From the NCBI GenBank assembly GCA_964059195.1, contig CAXKWD010000002.1:163872559-163936558 (forward strand): a stretch of 64,000 nucleotides of DNA, written 5' to 3'. A program made the position numbers and the translations under genes. The notes under the pieces are model-generated. The model was not told the origin of the DNA. It worked only from the letters and a program-made list of their open reading frames with translations, and did no database searches. The DNA is from Ectobius pallidus (Eukaryota > Arthropoda > Insecta > Blattodea > Ectobiidae). Below, piece by piece: positions 22,067 to 33,688 of this stretch. Each line of letters opens with the position of its first letter. Within the stretch, counting starts at the first letter, position 1.

Positions 22067-22730
22067 TAGCCCAGTCAAATTAGATAAAAAAAGATGGTTT
22101 TGCTGCAAAAAATCATGTAGTTCCAAATGTTTCAGGAATGTGTAGTGGGAGGTCCCCTGAACAACGCCTAATGTTTTCCCGCCAATTTCAGGTGCCGCGG
22201 GGGGTGGGGGGGAGACTCAAAGGTCCCTTTTTTCAGTTTTTGGCGAAAATCTCGAAAACAGTGCATCGTACAGAAAATGTTATGGTATTCAAAATTAAAG
22301 CTTATTAAATTCCCGACAAAACGGTATATTCATATTTATCTTTACATGTTACCGTCTCCGAGAATGAGCCGGCGAAAATGGAAAAACTGCAGAAAAATTT
22401 GTAGCGCCTCACGTTTTTCGTCGAACTCGCCCTTCCAATTCTTTAGTTTTCCATTTTACAAGAAACTTGTAAGAAAAGAAGTTGTAGAGATTTACATGTT
22501 CTTCAAGAATATACACACATTTGATAATTTATCTTCACGTAGTCAAAAGTTAGACCGTTTTTAAATTTCGGGGTCGATTTCGAGATTCCGCTAGTAAACT
22601 GCCCATGATTTTATTTCCGTTTTCAAGTGCTTTAACTCTCTTTATCACTTTATATATTGTTTATGTAAACATAAATGGTATTTATTACCAATATAACTAA
22701 TATATATACATATATATATATATATATGCA
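22067..22730 (+). repeat. Left ~650-bp terminal inverted repeat
   Basis: It is mirrored almost base for base by 24620-25274. Landmarks are GTGTAGTGGGAGGTCCCCTG, a G-rich run at 22199-22212, AAATCTCGAAAACAG, CTCCGAGAATGAGCC and, at the inner edge, CATAAAT followed by TA repeats. The open frame 22277-22564 and its mirror on the other side are the same repeat read twice and are not separate genes. Confidence 0.92.
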
Positions 22731-22818
22731 TGTGAGCCTTTACACCAGTATGTATAAAATGTGAAATTTTATGTACGTTATTTATTGTTTACATAATCGA
22801 CGTAGTATACATAGTTAG

Positions 22819-24552
22819 TTAGTCCATTCTGTGAGTGGAGAACAGCATGTCGACTTTCGAGCATCACGAGTTAGCAGAAATGACCAAGACAGAAGGAAAC
22901 TTGCTCAGTGGTTGGCTGATCACCCGCCATTTTCTGTACGCGATTCTTTGATGTCCCTTTCAACCGGAGTAATAGGAACCAATAACATCAACTGTTACCA
23001 AGCAATGGAAATCGGAACCCGTACAATGGAAACTTTTGTTGGAATGAACTTCGTAGAAATGAAGCAGTGTAAGAACGCAGTAGTCCCATTGGCTGCTATG
23101 AGCAACACTGTCAAACTGGACAACGAAGTGGTGGTGATCGAGCCTTTAATGATTTTCCAGAGGACCATAATTACCCAGAAGACTAAAGAGGATGTAGAGG
23201 AGCTGTTGAAGTGTGAGTTAGCCCCATACCCCATGACTCTTTTCGACGAAGGGATCATGAGGAAAACGAAAAAGTCAGCTCTCTACGATGCCTTTCCTTC
23301 AAGCAATAAAATGGTCAACTTGAAGAACAGTTTCACGGTAATCTATGGCGGCTTCCTCCTTCATAGAGTAAAGTGGAACAACAACACCAAGTTCGCCTCC
23401 ATCTGCGATCAATATGTGTCTTACATGATCAACCGTTACGGCAACAACTCTGCTGTGGTTTTTGACGGTTACGAAGACACGAATTCCACGAAAAGAGCCG
23501 AACAACATCGAAGGGCATCAAGTAAAACATCAGTGGATATAGACTTTGATGAGAACATGGTGGCTACTGTTCAGCAGGAAAACTTCCTTTCCAACGAAAG
23601 GAACAAAACCAAGCTGATATGTATGTTAGCACAGGCCTTGGGCGCAAAAGGTGTACAAGTCATCATAGACAAAGGAGACGCTGACTGCAGCATGGTTAGG
23701 TGTGGACTGGAAAATACCTCTCATTCACCTGTGGTGGTAGTTGGCGAAGACATAGACCAGCTCGTCTTACTCGTGGCACTCACACCACGAGACACGAATG
23801 TGTTTTTTATGAAGCCTGGACGAGGCAACACAGAAGCCAGCCATTCAGCCCATACATTCTGTTTATCCATTGCTTCACTGGATGCGATACCACTTCTGCG
23901 ATTTATGGAAAAAGTAAAGCAGCCATACTTAAATGTTTCCAGTGGTTTCTAACGAAACCAAAAACATCACTGAAGTGTTTTACGACTCCACATCCACGCC
24001 AGGAGATATTGCTGAAGTTGGGGAACAAATGTTCCTACTGATGTATCAGGCCCCACCCAACGAGCATGACCTCAATCATCACAGGTACATTTCATTTTGT
24101 ATTGCATGTACTAACTTCATTGAATCATGCTGTTTGATAAATAAATATTCTATTCTATTCTATTGTGTTTTATCCACAGGTACATGTGCTTCATCAAATC
24201 TTCAGCCAAGATGAAAGCGAACTTGTCTTCATTGCCACCTACAAAAGATACTGCTCTACATCACTCGTGCAGTGTGTTTCTACAGGTCCAGCAGTGGTTT
24301 GGAAATGAATCTCTCGAACCTGAACGTTGGGGTTGGACAAGAGAAGATGGGGATATCTGACTCCTATTAAGACCCAGGCCCCTATTGCACCTGACAGCGT
24401 GCTCAACTCCATATTTTGTCATTGTGCCACAGGCTGCGGTATGAGATGTACCTGTCTGTGGCAATTGCCACGGTGCTTGCACTAACAATGCTCCCGTTCA
24501 AGAGGACTTGGAAGAGTTGTACGATGAGGAATATGAGTATGAACAGCTTTAA
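22819..24552 (+). pseudogene. FEN1/PIN-like nuclease-family protein of the TIR element (frameshifted)
   Basis: The open segment runs from a frame entering at 22819 (no ATG near the start; TTAGTTAG before it may be a splice acceptor) to about 23850. It reads WLADHPPFSVRDSLMSLSTG, ELAPYPMTLFDEGIMRKTKK and YGGFLLHRVKW, with acidic clusters FDGYED (211-216), KGDAD (281-285) and VVGEDIDQL (303-311, numbered from 22831). After a frameshift it continues LFIHCFTGCDTTSAIYGK, then EQMFLLMYQAPP. Past a 95-bp intron-like insertion come CFIKSSAKMKANLSSLPPT and a Cys-rich tail (CHCATGCGMRC, CGNCHGACTNN). Ordered acidic motifs fit a FEN1/PIN-type metal-dependent nuclease; I recall similar unnamed proteins in arthropods. 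YGGF may replace a catalytic DGG. Several frameshifts make this copy inactive. Confidence 0.68.
24080..24185 (+). mobile_element. Short retroelement tail insertion acting as a possible intron
   Basis: CACAGGTACAT is present at 24080-24090 and 24175-24185, an 11-bp duplication. Between them is non-coding sequence ending in ATAAATATTCTATTCTATTC, the same style of tail as at 46170-46215. The duplication contains AG/GT at both sides, so removal of 24085-24179 as a GT...AG intron restores the frame (NHHR-YMCF). Confidence 0.6.
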
Positions 24553-24619
24553 ATGTGTGACAGGATGGAAGGGTGAGCGGAAATTAGGTTGTGTAAGCCC
24601 CTTTTATAACTTTTGCATT

Positions 24620-25274
24620 ATTAGCTATTATATATATATATATATATATATTAGTTATATGGATAATAAATAATATTTATGTTCACATAAACAATAAATA
24701 ACGTGATACAGAGAATTAAAGCACTTGAAAACGGAAATAAAATGATGAGCAATTTACTAGCGGAATCTCGAAATCGACCCCGAAATTTAAAAATGGTCTA
24801 ACTTTTGACTACGTGAAGATAAATTATCAAATGTATGTATATTCTTGAAGAACATGTAATTCTCTACAACTTCTTTTCTTACAAGTTTCTTGTAAAATGG
24901 AAAACTTAAAGAATTGGAAGGGCGAGTTCGACGAAAAACGTGAGGCGCTACAAATATTTCTGCAGGTTTTCCATTTTCGCCGGCTCATTCTCGGAGACGG
25001 TAACATATAAAGATAAATATGAATATACCGTTTTGTCGGGAATTTAATAAGCTTTAATTTTGAATACCATAACATTTTCTGTACGATGCACTGTTTTCGA
25101 GATTTTCGCCAAAAACTGAAAAAAGGGACCTTTGAGTCTCCCCCCCACCCCCCGCGGCACCTGAAATTGGCGGGAAAACATTAGGCGTTGTTCAGGGGAC
25201 CTCCCACTACACATTCCTGAAACATTTGGAACTACATGATTTAATGCAGCAAAAAATCTAATTTGACTGGACTA
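24620..25274 (-). repeat. Right ~650-bp terminal inverted repeat
   Basis: Inverse of 22067-22730 with few substitutions and small indels, including a short expansion of the inner TA run (24634-24653). Close similarity between arms suggests recent insertion or arm homogenisation. Confidence 0.92.
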
Positions 25275-25277
25275 TTA

Positions 25278-25574
25278 TTGCAATTTGTAACATTTGATAA
25301 TTTAGTATTCCCTGTTGCTACTAATTGTTAATAAATACTGTTATTTGAAATGTTTTATTTAAATTGATTCTTGAATAGCCACATTTAGTTCCTGTCCTCA
25401 TAGGCCCTATTTGGTAATTTTTTATTAGCACTTTCCACTTTGTTATCTATCTCCAGCTTATACTCAGGCCTATATTGCTCTATCTGGAGGAACTTGTGTT
25501 GGTGTGTTGTGTTGCAGTTAGGATGTATTACATTAAGAAATAACTGGCTGACTTCATCATTCATCAACTACTGC
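25278..25574. other. No gene recognised
   Basis: Between the TIR element and the LINE remnant; short open frames 25385-25567 (-) and 25440-25622 (+) show no domain. Confidence 0.35.
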
Positions 25575-26480
25575 TCAGACGAAGACAACACCAGCGGGCC
25601 AAACTGTTCTCTTTGCCGATAATACATATTTGATATTTAGGAATATTAAACAAAATGAACTAACTTACATGCTCAAATGAATGGAACAATAAAACTAGGA
25701 AACTGGCCTGAAGAAAAATTAAAAATAAATACTAACAAAAGTCTCTATCCATTTCAGTCCCCAGATTTTGTGTGACCCTATTAAAATACTACTAAATACG
25801 GTTTTGATCGAAGGAAAAGTAAATTCTAAATTTTTTGGTGTGTATACTCTATATTGATAAACATTTTAACATGGGAATTTCATATACAGCATCTAATTAA
25901 AAAACTAAGTACCATATGCTATGTCTTTTGAGTCCTGAATAAAATAACACCACTAGAAGTCCAAATGTCAGTCTATTACGAAAACATACACTCTAATATC
26001 TCTTATCGAATAACCATGTGGGAAAAATCACCAAACCTGTCTCTTCGATTCAGGCTACAAAAAAGAATACTCAAAATTATAAGATCTTCAAATATCTTAA
26101 AGTATTACCCCTACCATGTATGTGTATATATACATATGTATTAGAGACCATGTGTTTTATTCAGAACAATATAAACTCCTTTAAGAAGAATTCAGATTAT
26201 CATTCACATAACACAAGAACAGCCAATGACATACGTAAGGCTTACCAAGAGTCTTAATAGTACTTCACATCAAAGCACAAATCTGTATAATAAGCTTCCA
26301 AATTACAACAAAGAAATTATTAAATAACCAGAAGTTTAAAAAGGCAGTCAAAACATTCTACAACTATCTTTCAGTATAAATGACTATCTAGATTTGACCA
26401 TCCCATAAGCAAAAGATCAAAATCTGAATAGATCATTACATTGTACATTTAGTTTATTCTTCGTACCAGTATCTTAACAT
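25575..26480 (+). pseudogene. LINE reverse transcriptase C-terminal region, degraded
   Basis: TVLFADNTYLIFRNIKQNEL (RT motif with FADD changed to FADN), then many stops, later RLQKRILKI, CFIQNNINSFKKNSDYHSHN and TRTANDIRKAY, and finally KLPNYNKEI...FKKAVKTF. This order is typical of the end of CR1-like LINE ORF2. It may complete the fragment at 20575-20860. Confidence 0.6.
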
Positions 26481-26689
26481 CAGCAGCCTGGAACTGTTAC
26501 ATTTTGTAACTTTTATTGTACCTTTATGAATGTATAATTTTGTATTATAATTATTGTAATGAGATGAGACTAAATTCATTCCTACTTGTGTGCTAAATTA
26601 AGAACACTGTAATTATTAGTTTATGTCTTACTTATAAGATTTTGTTATTAAGTGCCAGAATGGTATTTTATGAGATTGTGTGGGGGACG

Positions 26690-27030
26690 GAAAATGTCTG
26701 TCTGTCCGTCCGTCCGTCCGTCTGTCTGTCCGTGTGTCTGTACGTGCCATAACTCAAATAAGCTTTATCGGATTTTTATGAAACTTCATATACGCATTTA
26801 TAACGTCCATGGGAAGAACCCTATTGATATTTGACCTAATCGGTTGACCGGTATCGGAGTAATGCCCAATTTAGTGCCTATTTTAATGGAAATATATAAA
26901 AATGGTGCGATAACTCAAATACGCTTTATCAGAGTTACATGAAACTTGGTATATGCATTTATGACGTACATGGAAAGAAGGCTACTGAATTTGTATGAAA
27001 TCGGTTGACTGGTACCAAAATAACCAGTAA
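26690..27030 (+). repeat. GTCC/GTCT microsatellite plus two ~150-bp degenerate repeats
   Basis: A (GTCC)n/(GTCT)n run (26697-26740) precedes two tandem units with CATAACTCAAATAAGCTTTA, ATGAAACTT, ATGCATTTAT(A/G)ACGT and AATCGGTTGAC. Dispersed insect repeat; type unknown. Confidence 0.55.
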
Positions 27031-28800
27031 TTAACAGTCACATCTATTATAATGTAATCTTCGTTCTCTGACAATTTGAAGCGGCGAAATCCAAAAACAG
27101 GTGGCCCCTTAAGCTCCGCCCATTTGATATTCACATTTGCGCGGACTGTGTGATGTATTTTGTTTTTTAGCGAAAAAGGATGACCAACAGTCCTTATATT
27201 GTCGCAAGTGCCTTGTACCAACTGACCTTGTATACTGTCATTATACTTCCCGCGAGGTTTGTCAGCTTGTCTCCAGTCGTCTAGCGATATGACGTCACAC
27301 CTCCAACATCCAATCACAAGTTTCTACATAATACGAGGACAGAAGAATTCGCTAGATCGTGGTATATAAGAAAGTGCACCATTTTGGGTGGGTTGGGGGG
27401 ATACCACTATCCCAAGGTGCGCCCTGTTTTTGGATTTTCCCTTCGAAGCATTTTGATTGGCTCGAGGCCAACCAATCAGTGAAACTTTCACGAATAGTAC
27501 AAAATTAGGAAAACAGTTTCTTTACTATATAAGGCCTAAGTGAAATGAACACAATGAACAAATATTTACTTACAATTTTCATAGCTCTTGTTGAAACATA
27601 TAGCCCATAGCAAGAATTTAAGGTTATGTTCTAGGTTAAGGTGGACATTTCATGTTTAATATAACTTACGCGGTTCTTCCTAATTGTGCTACTATTTGTC
27701 ACTATAATTAAAAAAATCTCCATGTATTTTTTATTTGCTTTGATGAAGGTTTAAAGGTTAATTTTCATAAATACATGTAATACTTATTTGATGTTGGAGC
27801 CATGTTAATTTCGATGGCCATTTTTTCTTCAAACTGGCAACGTTGCATCGATATATCCTATCGATCAGTTTAGATCAGTGTTGTCAATTATGTTCAAAAT
27901 ATGTTAAAATACATATTATTTGATAGATTATCAATTTTGCTATTTTATGCACTCGATATTCTAAAACTCTGTATGAATTTATAAAGTAGACGGTGAAATA
28001 CCGCTCAGTAAATGAATGCAGAAATGTTTATACATTAGTTTGCGAGTTTTTCGTAATTACGTCTTAAGTGAACCATTCTAAACATTCTCAAATTTCATTA
28101 AAATTTGTAGTCTGAAATTAGTGATTTAAGAACCAAAATAATGTGTATCTTTAACATGACTTATTTTCATGTTATTTTAATACATTGACTGTTCGGTCAG
28201 ATAATTCATGTAAATTCTTTGATATTTAGGGAACTTGTAATAAGAAATGTTGTGGCAAACTCTTATGGTGTAATTGGGTTCACTTCATTGGTTAACTACG
28301 ATATTCGCGGGAAAATTTTCTCCAATGATAGATCACATGAGGTAATCCGTTTATGTTTTGTGCAATCTAGCTTATTGCGTAGTTCAATTCTTTAAATACC
28401 CTTAGGGCTCTGCCCAAGGCGTCAGTTGCCTTTAATTCATCTCAAGAACTGCACATGTGTTTTTCGCTGTTCGCGGTCGAACAAAGAACAAAGGGAGATC
28501 ATGAAGATCTCATTTACATCTCTTCTATTTAGTGGGTGAATCATTGTTCTTCGCATCTAGCAACCTACAATACTGCATAGCAACTTCAAATAATGTAGGT
28601 TTTTGTTCATCACACCACATCGCAATACAGCCACGCTACTGCAAGCTGTAGGCCTAAGTTCTTTGTTTCGTTACCTAATCTATGCGACACGTCCGTGTGT
28701 TACATAACACGACAATCATCAAACATTTAAACTTTACTAAGTACATTCAGTGCTGAGTGATTACACTTTGTATAGTACACTAAGCGCATTTATTCAGTGC
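27031..28800. other. No gene recognised
   Basis: No coding frame with a recognisable domain. There is a TGACGTCA-like site at 27290-27297 and a TATATAA at 27362-27368; promoter function cannot be claimed. Confidence 0.35.
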
Positions 28801-28806
28801 CGCTAA

Positions 28807-29252
28807 TGGTCTATCCCCAATGTGCAGTCGGCAGTTGGTAGTCAGTAGTCGGCAGTTGGTAGTTGCAGTCGGCCGCTTGGGAGCAGCACTCGAGCCGTCC
28901 ACAATATGCAGTCGACGTTGAGGTTAGGGAAACATTCTATAGTATAAAAAATGTGGAGTAATTGCTTTATAATTGCATAATTTGTAATAAACACATCTTG
29001 CTTTCTCGTAGTATGCTAATCTGTTTATTTGCACTAGTAAATCATTTTCAATCTCGTAATATGTTACTTGAAGTAGTGCAGTCGGTAGTCGAAGATGAAT
29101 TTCCCGACTGCCAGCTATCGACTTACCAACTGCCGATTGCCTGCTGTCGACTGCAACTGCGCGTTGTGAATGGCGTCCATTACTCACCACACGTTATACT
29201 TCGATTACCGACTATAACTACCGACTGCCGACTGCGCATTGTGGATGGAGCT
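28807..29252. mobile_element. MITE with subterminal CAGTCGGCAGT repeats (Harbinger-like?)
   Basis: Ends TGGTCTATCCCCAATGTGCA and ...GCGCATTGTGGATGGAGCT are imperfect inverted repeats extending through CAGTCGGCAGT(T/C)GGTAGT. TAA lies on both sides (28804-28806, 29253-29255). Clustered copies of GTCGGCAGTTGGTAGT-like words occur inside both ends. A 3-bp TWA duplication would fit PIF/Harbinger. Open frames on both strands are shadows. Confidence 0.62.
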
Positions 29253-29255
29253 TAA

Positions 29256-30118
29256 ACACATTGTAACAATGTGAATAGAGACGTGCAAACATAACCTAAT
29301 ATTCAGGCAACAAATATAGGTACATATAACCTAATATTCTAAGCATTGTAAATAGTGAAGTAATAATTCACTGCAGTGTAACGATTAGTTACGCGAAGTG
29401 GTTGGACTAATATTACAACTTCAACTTTAACGTCCAACTTAGTACATCAAGAGCAAGATTCAAGATTCAAGAATCAAGAGTCAAGATTCAGCATATTGTA
29501 TGAAACTGTGCTCCATATATTTCTTTACATAAGTTTTCACAATTCGCGCAGTGATTTTTCTTATTCTTTTCATATACAGTGTATAATTCAAAGTGATTAA
29601 TACTTCAATATAGTGAAGATAGTAACAAGTAACCAGCTCCAGTGTTTAAGTTAATAAATAATATTAACCTAAATTTTTATTGTATTTTTTATTTTTTGGT
29701 TTTCGGATGTAGGGGCAAAATTTAGTGTGCTCCCCTTCCTTTTTACAGTTCATTCCAGAGTCCTTAACCCTACAGCTCTGAACCATAAACATTTTAAATA
29801 AACTGCCAGTGTAAATTTCTTAAAAATCCTGGAGTCAATTAATAATGGCGGGCGAAGCCGCGGGCACCAGCTGTAAAATATTGATAGTTTAACTCTTGAA
29901 ATATCACGGACAATAAAAATCCAAACAAACCATTCCTTCCCTGAAAAATTATATAATTTCTGAAAATTACTTGAATTTATCAAATCAAATTCATATCGTA
30001 TTTATCTATCAACGAACAGTTGAGATACAATGCCGCATTTTTAATAATTGAGGGCTTTGTATGCAATGCAGTCAAATAACACTATTCCTTCACATATGCC
30101 TATCAAACTAGACAGTCA
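29256..30118. other. No gene recognised
   Basis: It contains a short TCAAGA(T/G) tandem run (29450-29490) and a GC-rich hairpin word GGCGGGCGAAGCCGCGGGC at 29846-29864. No supported gene. Confidence 0.4.
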
Positions 30119-30121
30119 TAC

Positions 30122-30240
30122 TGACTGAGTTGGCCGAATGGTAATGTATAGGACTCGTATTCTGGAGGTCACTGGATCAAATCGCGGAGCCGGCCGATTT
30201 GACATGGATTTTTTAATTTAATTTTTAATTTTTATGTGAC
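30122..30240 (+). mobile_element. tRNA-derived SINE (short)
   Basis: A-box-like GAGTTGGCCGAATGGTAA and B-box-like GGTCACTGGATCAAATC are correctly spaced, followed by a T-rich AATTTAATTTTTAATTTTTA tail region. It does not fold as a full tRNA (no acceptor stem), so it is a SINE rather than a tRNA gene. Confidence 0.5.
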
Positions 30241-30609
30241 TGCGCGATTATCAAGATATCACAAATCTGTAGTTCTGTTGACGCTGGTCGATATTAATCT
30301 GATTAAAAAAACTATTTTCTGCATATCATAATTGCAATTATAATTGATTCAACAAAAGCATTCTGGCACTTTGTTATATCAGTTTACCTTTTTTTAAATT
30401 TAGATATAAATTTGATGAAACCATGATTTCTTGTCCATCTCTTAAGGAGAATTAAATGAATCAATATTTAATTGCTATCAGTCTCGTCAGTAGTACAACT
30501 AATTATGACGTAAAACATTACAAAATTAGACCAATAAAAAATAATCTTCATTATAACACAATTATAACTCTGTGTTGTTACATTCCCGTGTTAGAGAAGG
30601 ACTATCAGC

Positions 30610-30815
30610 TGGTTGCTGCATCATTTACCTCCATCCTTTAATGTCGTGATGGAGGATGTGGTTAATATTCTTCATTACCAAAATGCTACTTTTTATGAAG
30701 TAGCTCCTCATTTTGCCTCATGAGACTAAGTACACCCTGTTCCAGACCTCTGAAAAATCCAAAGAGCTACCGGGGATCGAACCTGGGCCTGCAGATCCAT
30801 AATCATCAATGCTGG
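30610..30815 (-). mobile_element. tRNA-derived SINE, family shared with 55469-55773
   Basis: AAGTAGCTCCTCATTTTG, GACTAAGTACACCC and ACCGGGGATCGAACCTGGGC match the order of words in the SINE at 55469-55773. The tRNA-like head (B box as GGTTCGATCC on the minus strand) is at the right. Ends are not exactly delimited. Confidence 0.62.
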
Positions 30816-30970
30816 CCACATGTGAATGCAATAATACATGTCACAATTCAGAAACAAGAAATAATGAAGTAACAAAGATATACTGTACCCAGGTACGGAT
30901 GCAGGATTTCGTTTAGGGGAAGCCAATTTTTGTGTCCTTTTACCTATGCTTCGTATATACACCTGTACAC

Positions 30971-30971
<1 letters not shown>

Positions 30972-31018
<47 letters not shown>
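30972..31018. repeat. (TA)n microsatellite
   Basis: About 47 bp of uninterrupted TA repeat; the open frames rich in I and Y on both strands are artefacts. Confidence 0.96.
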
Positions 31019-31021
<3 letters not shown>

Positions 31022-31216
31022 GTGGGTCTCGGTCACCATAGCATGGCATGTCCTCAGGTTGCAGATAGAGGATATGGCCTCCAGATATGGATTATCGCTA
31101 CAAATATATTGAATAAGCAGTCGCGGAATGACGACATGAGATGGCCCTCAGCTTGGAGGTTTCGCATGAGGTTAACAACCTTTCACAGTAAAAAAATCTG
31201 ATGTGAAAGTCACATA

Positions 31217-32316
31217 ACTTCCTCTACCCAAATAAAAGTTAGCAGTATTCACATATCCTTGTACAGAATGGCAAGACACAATTTTACGCTAATTATGCTA
31301 TAGAATACCTAATAGCCCCTTCTTTGAATGTTACGAATAAAAACGCAGGCTATAAACAAGAAGAAAAAACAAGTGACTGGAAACATTTATTGAACTTTCC
31401 GCCGTAAAGAATAATTTCCTAAATTTATCGAATATTCCCCTCAGATATTTCTTTACTGTAAGCATAGCCAACAATACATCTTTCTCACTTCACGTACTTA
31501 TATAGAATAAGAGGCCGTGAATGTCCGCTTATTGAGTTGTTCACCAGGCAAGACAGAGTATCTACAAACTGTGGGTAGTTTGCAACCACCCTTCAGAGAA
31601 TCTTTTTTGAAAAAAGTTTCAAATAAAAGTTTTAGCTCTTGGTATAAGCACTCCATGTACAAAATTTAAAGGAAATCGTTCGAGCCGTTTTTGAGAAAAT
31701 CGTGACAAACGAAAATTTATTCGTGTAAAGTCCCCTTAAAGTAAGGGAAAGTTGTCGCCATTCTTCGTGTCACAGCCTCAGAAGGTACCTAACCCAAATA
31801 CAAAATTTTGTTGTTGTACGACTTTCCGTTACATGAGGCCGTATTGCAAACAGCGTGTATTCACATTGGGTGGCTTATAACTGCCCTTCAGAGAATTTCT
31901 TCGAAAAAAAGTTTCAAATAAAAATTTTAGCTCTTGGTATAAGCAATCCATGTGCAAAATTTAAAGAAAATCGTTAGAGCCGTTTTCGAGAAAATCGCGA
32001 AAAACGAAAAATTCTTCATATAAAGTTCTCTTAAAAATAAGAGAAACTTATCGCCAATCTTCAGCTCACATCTTCGGAAGGTACCTGACTCAAATACGAA
32101 ATTTTGTCTTCATACGATTTTCCACTTTGGAGCTAGCTTGTTCACAGATATTCCACACAGACACACACACACACAGACATGTTTCCAAAAATAGTATAGT
32201 TGGATTCAGGGGGCCTTGAAACGTGTATACATGTTAAAAACTCAACTTCGAATTTGGGGGTCGAAAACAATACTTCCTCTACCTATAGTACCTATGGTAC
32301 GGGCAGAGGAAGTAAA
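31217..32316. mobile_element. Dispersed element with ACTTCCTCT inverted ends and internal tandem duplication
   Basis: It begins ACTTCCTCTACC and ends GCAGAGGAAGT. Two tandem units of about 290 bp (31570-31855 and 31865-32120) share GCCCTTCAGAGAAT, AGCTCTTGGTATAAGCA, AATCGTT(C/A)GAGCCGTTTT and AGGTACCT. The right-hand part (CAGACATGTTTCCAAAA to AGAGGAAGT) recurs at 44395-44568. No coding capacity; TSD unclear. Confidence 0.55.
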
Positions 32317-33688
32317 AATAGTGGTTAAGAAATGCTTGCTTGATTTATGGATCTTGTCAGTGTAAAATTTTCTATAGATAAAATAGTCCCTCGTTCGTTT
32401 CTCTGGATAGAGACTACATTGAGGGAGTCTAAAAATCGTAGGAAATATAGATTTGGAATGTGGAATGTTAGGAGCTTGTATAGGCCTGGGGTGCTTAAAT
32501 CAGTAACTAGAGAATTAGAGAAATACAGGTTAGATGTTTTAGGAGTACAGGAAGTTAGATGGGAGGGTGAAGGTTCAATACAGACAGACGTGTATACCTT
32601 ATTCTATGGGAAAGAGAATGATAACCATCAATTAGGGACCATATTTTTCATACACAGGAGAATCAATTCAGCCATTAAGAAAGTAGAGGTTATTAATGAT
32701 AGGCTTTCTTATGTTATTCTAAGAGGATGGTGGAGTGACATCATAGTTATGAATGTCCAGTAGAGGATATAGATGATGATTACAAGGACAGTTTCTATGA
32801 CGAAATAGAATGAACAATTGACCAGTTTATTGCTTATCATATGAAAATTGTAAGTTACTAGGAGATTTCAATGTGAAAGTAGGAAGGGAGGATATTTTAA
32901 AGCCTATGGTTGGCAACGAAAGTCTCCTCTTGCAGAGCAACGGCAATGGGGTTAAATTAGTGAATTTTGCAACCAGTAAAAATTTAATCGTAAAGAGAAC
33001 AAAATTCCCACTTTGTAATATTCATACATGCACATGGACCTCGCCTGATGGAATGACTCATAACAAATCGACAATGTGCTAATAGATGCAAGGAGGCAGT
33101 CTAGTATAATAGATGTTCGAACTTTTAGGGATGCTGACTGTGATTCGGATTATTATATGGTAATTGTAGTTGTAATGCTAAACAAGAAACCTCTAGAACC
33201 ATTAGAACAAAGAAAAGAAACTATCTCAAGACAAAGTAATTGAATTAGTAGTAATTAGTAAGGACAAAATGTTAGGGATCTCTATAATGGAATGAACGAG
33301 TTCAAGGAAAGTTTTCAACCTAGAACAAATATAATTCAGGAGGTCAATGATGGCACTATACTTGCGGTTCCAAATAGTATTTTGAATTGAAAAATTGCTT
33401 TAATCGATTATTAAATGTACATGGAGATGTCCAAAATGTAGAAATTATCAAAGCCGTTGGTTGCTGAACCGACTCTAACAGAAGTAGAAACTAAAAAAAA
33501 AAAACGCAAATCTTCAGGCGTTGACCGAATTCTAGCAGAATTAATTAAGGTAGGTAGGAATAGATTAAACTCAGAGGTCCATAAACTCATTTTTATGATT
33601 TGGAGAAAGGAAGAATTGTCAAAGGAATGGAAAGAATGTATTATTATATAAGAAAGAAATGCGCACAAGCGTGCATTGATGAAACTGT

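Larger units (their letters stand above)
22067..25274 (+). mobile_element. 3.2-kb TIR element carrying a FEN1/PIN-like nuclease gene
   Basis: Left end TAGCCCAGTCAAATTAGAT and right end ATCTAATTTGACTGGACTA are the outer edges of inverted repeats of about 650 bp. TTA flanks both sides (22064-22066 and 25275-25277); alternatively TA is the duplication. Between the repeats lies a single degraded gene (22819-24552) filling nearly all the unique space. No DDE transposase motif was seen. The layout of long TIR, one gene, long TIR suggests that the gene is the element's own. Superfamily is unknown to me. Confidence 0.85.

Noticed and set aside
22277..22564. Pair of mirrored ~90-aa frames (also 24827-25075)
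   Set aside because: Same sequence in the two TIRs of the nuclease-gene element; lesions differ between arms, so not conserved coding.
26697..26745. CRISPR-like or regulatory tetranucleotide array
   Set aside because: Simple (GTCC)n/(GTCT)n microsatellite without spacers.
27260..27420. Promoter with CRE, TATAA and GC-rich patch
   Set aside because: No downstream coding exon could be found, so promoter function is unsupported.
29846..29872. Helitron-like 3' end (GC hairpin followed by CAGCTGT)
   Set aside because: The terminal CTRR is not intact, no TC start or AT-target context was found, and the hairpin alone is weak.
30122..30240. Possible true tRNA gene (likewise at 43168-43255, 44795-44895, 55040-55113)
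   Set aside because: A and B boxes are present, but acceptor stems do not pair and bodies/tails follow; SINEs fit better.
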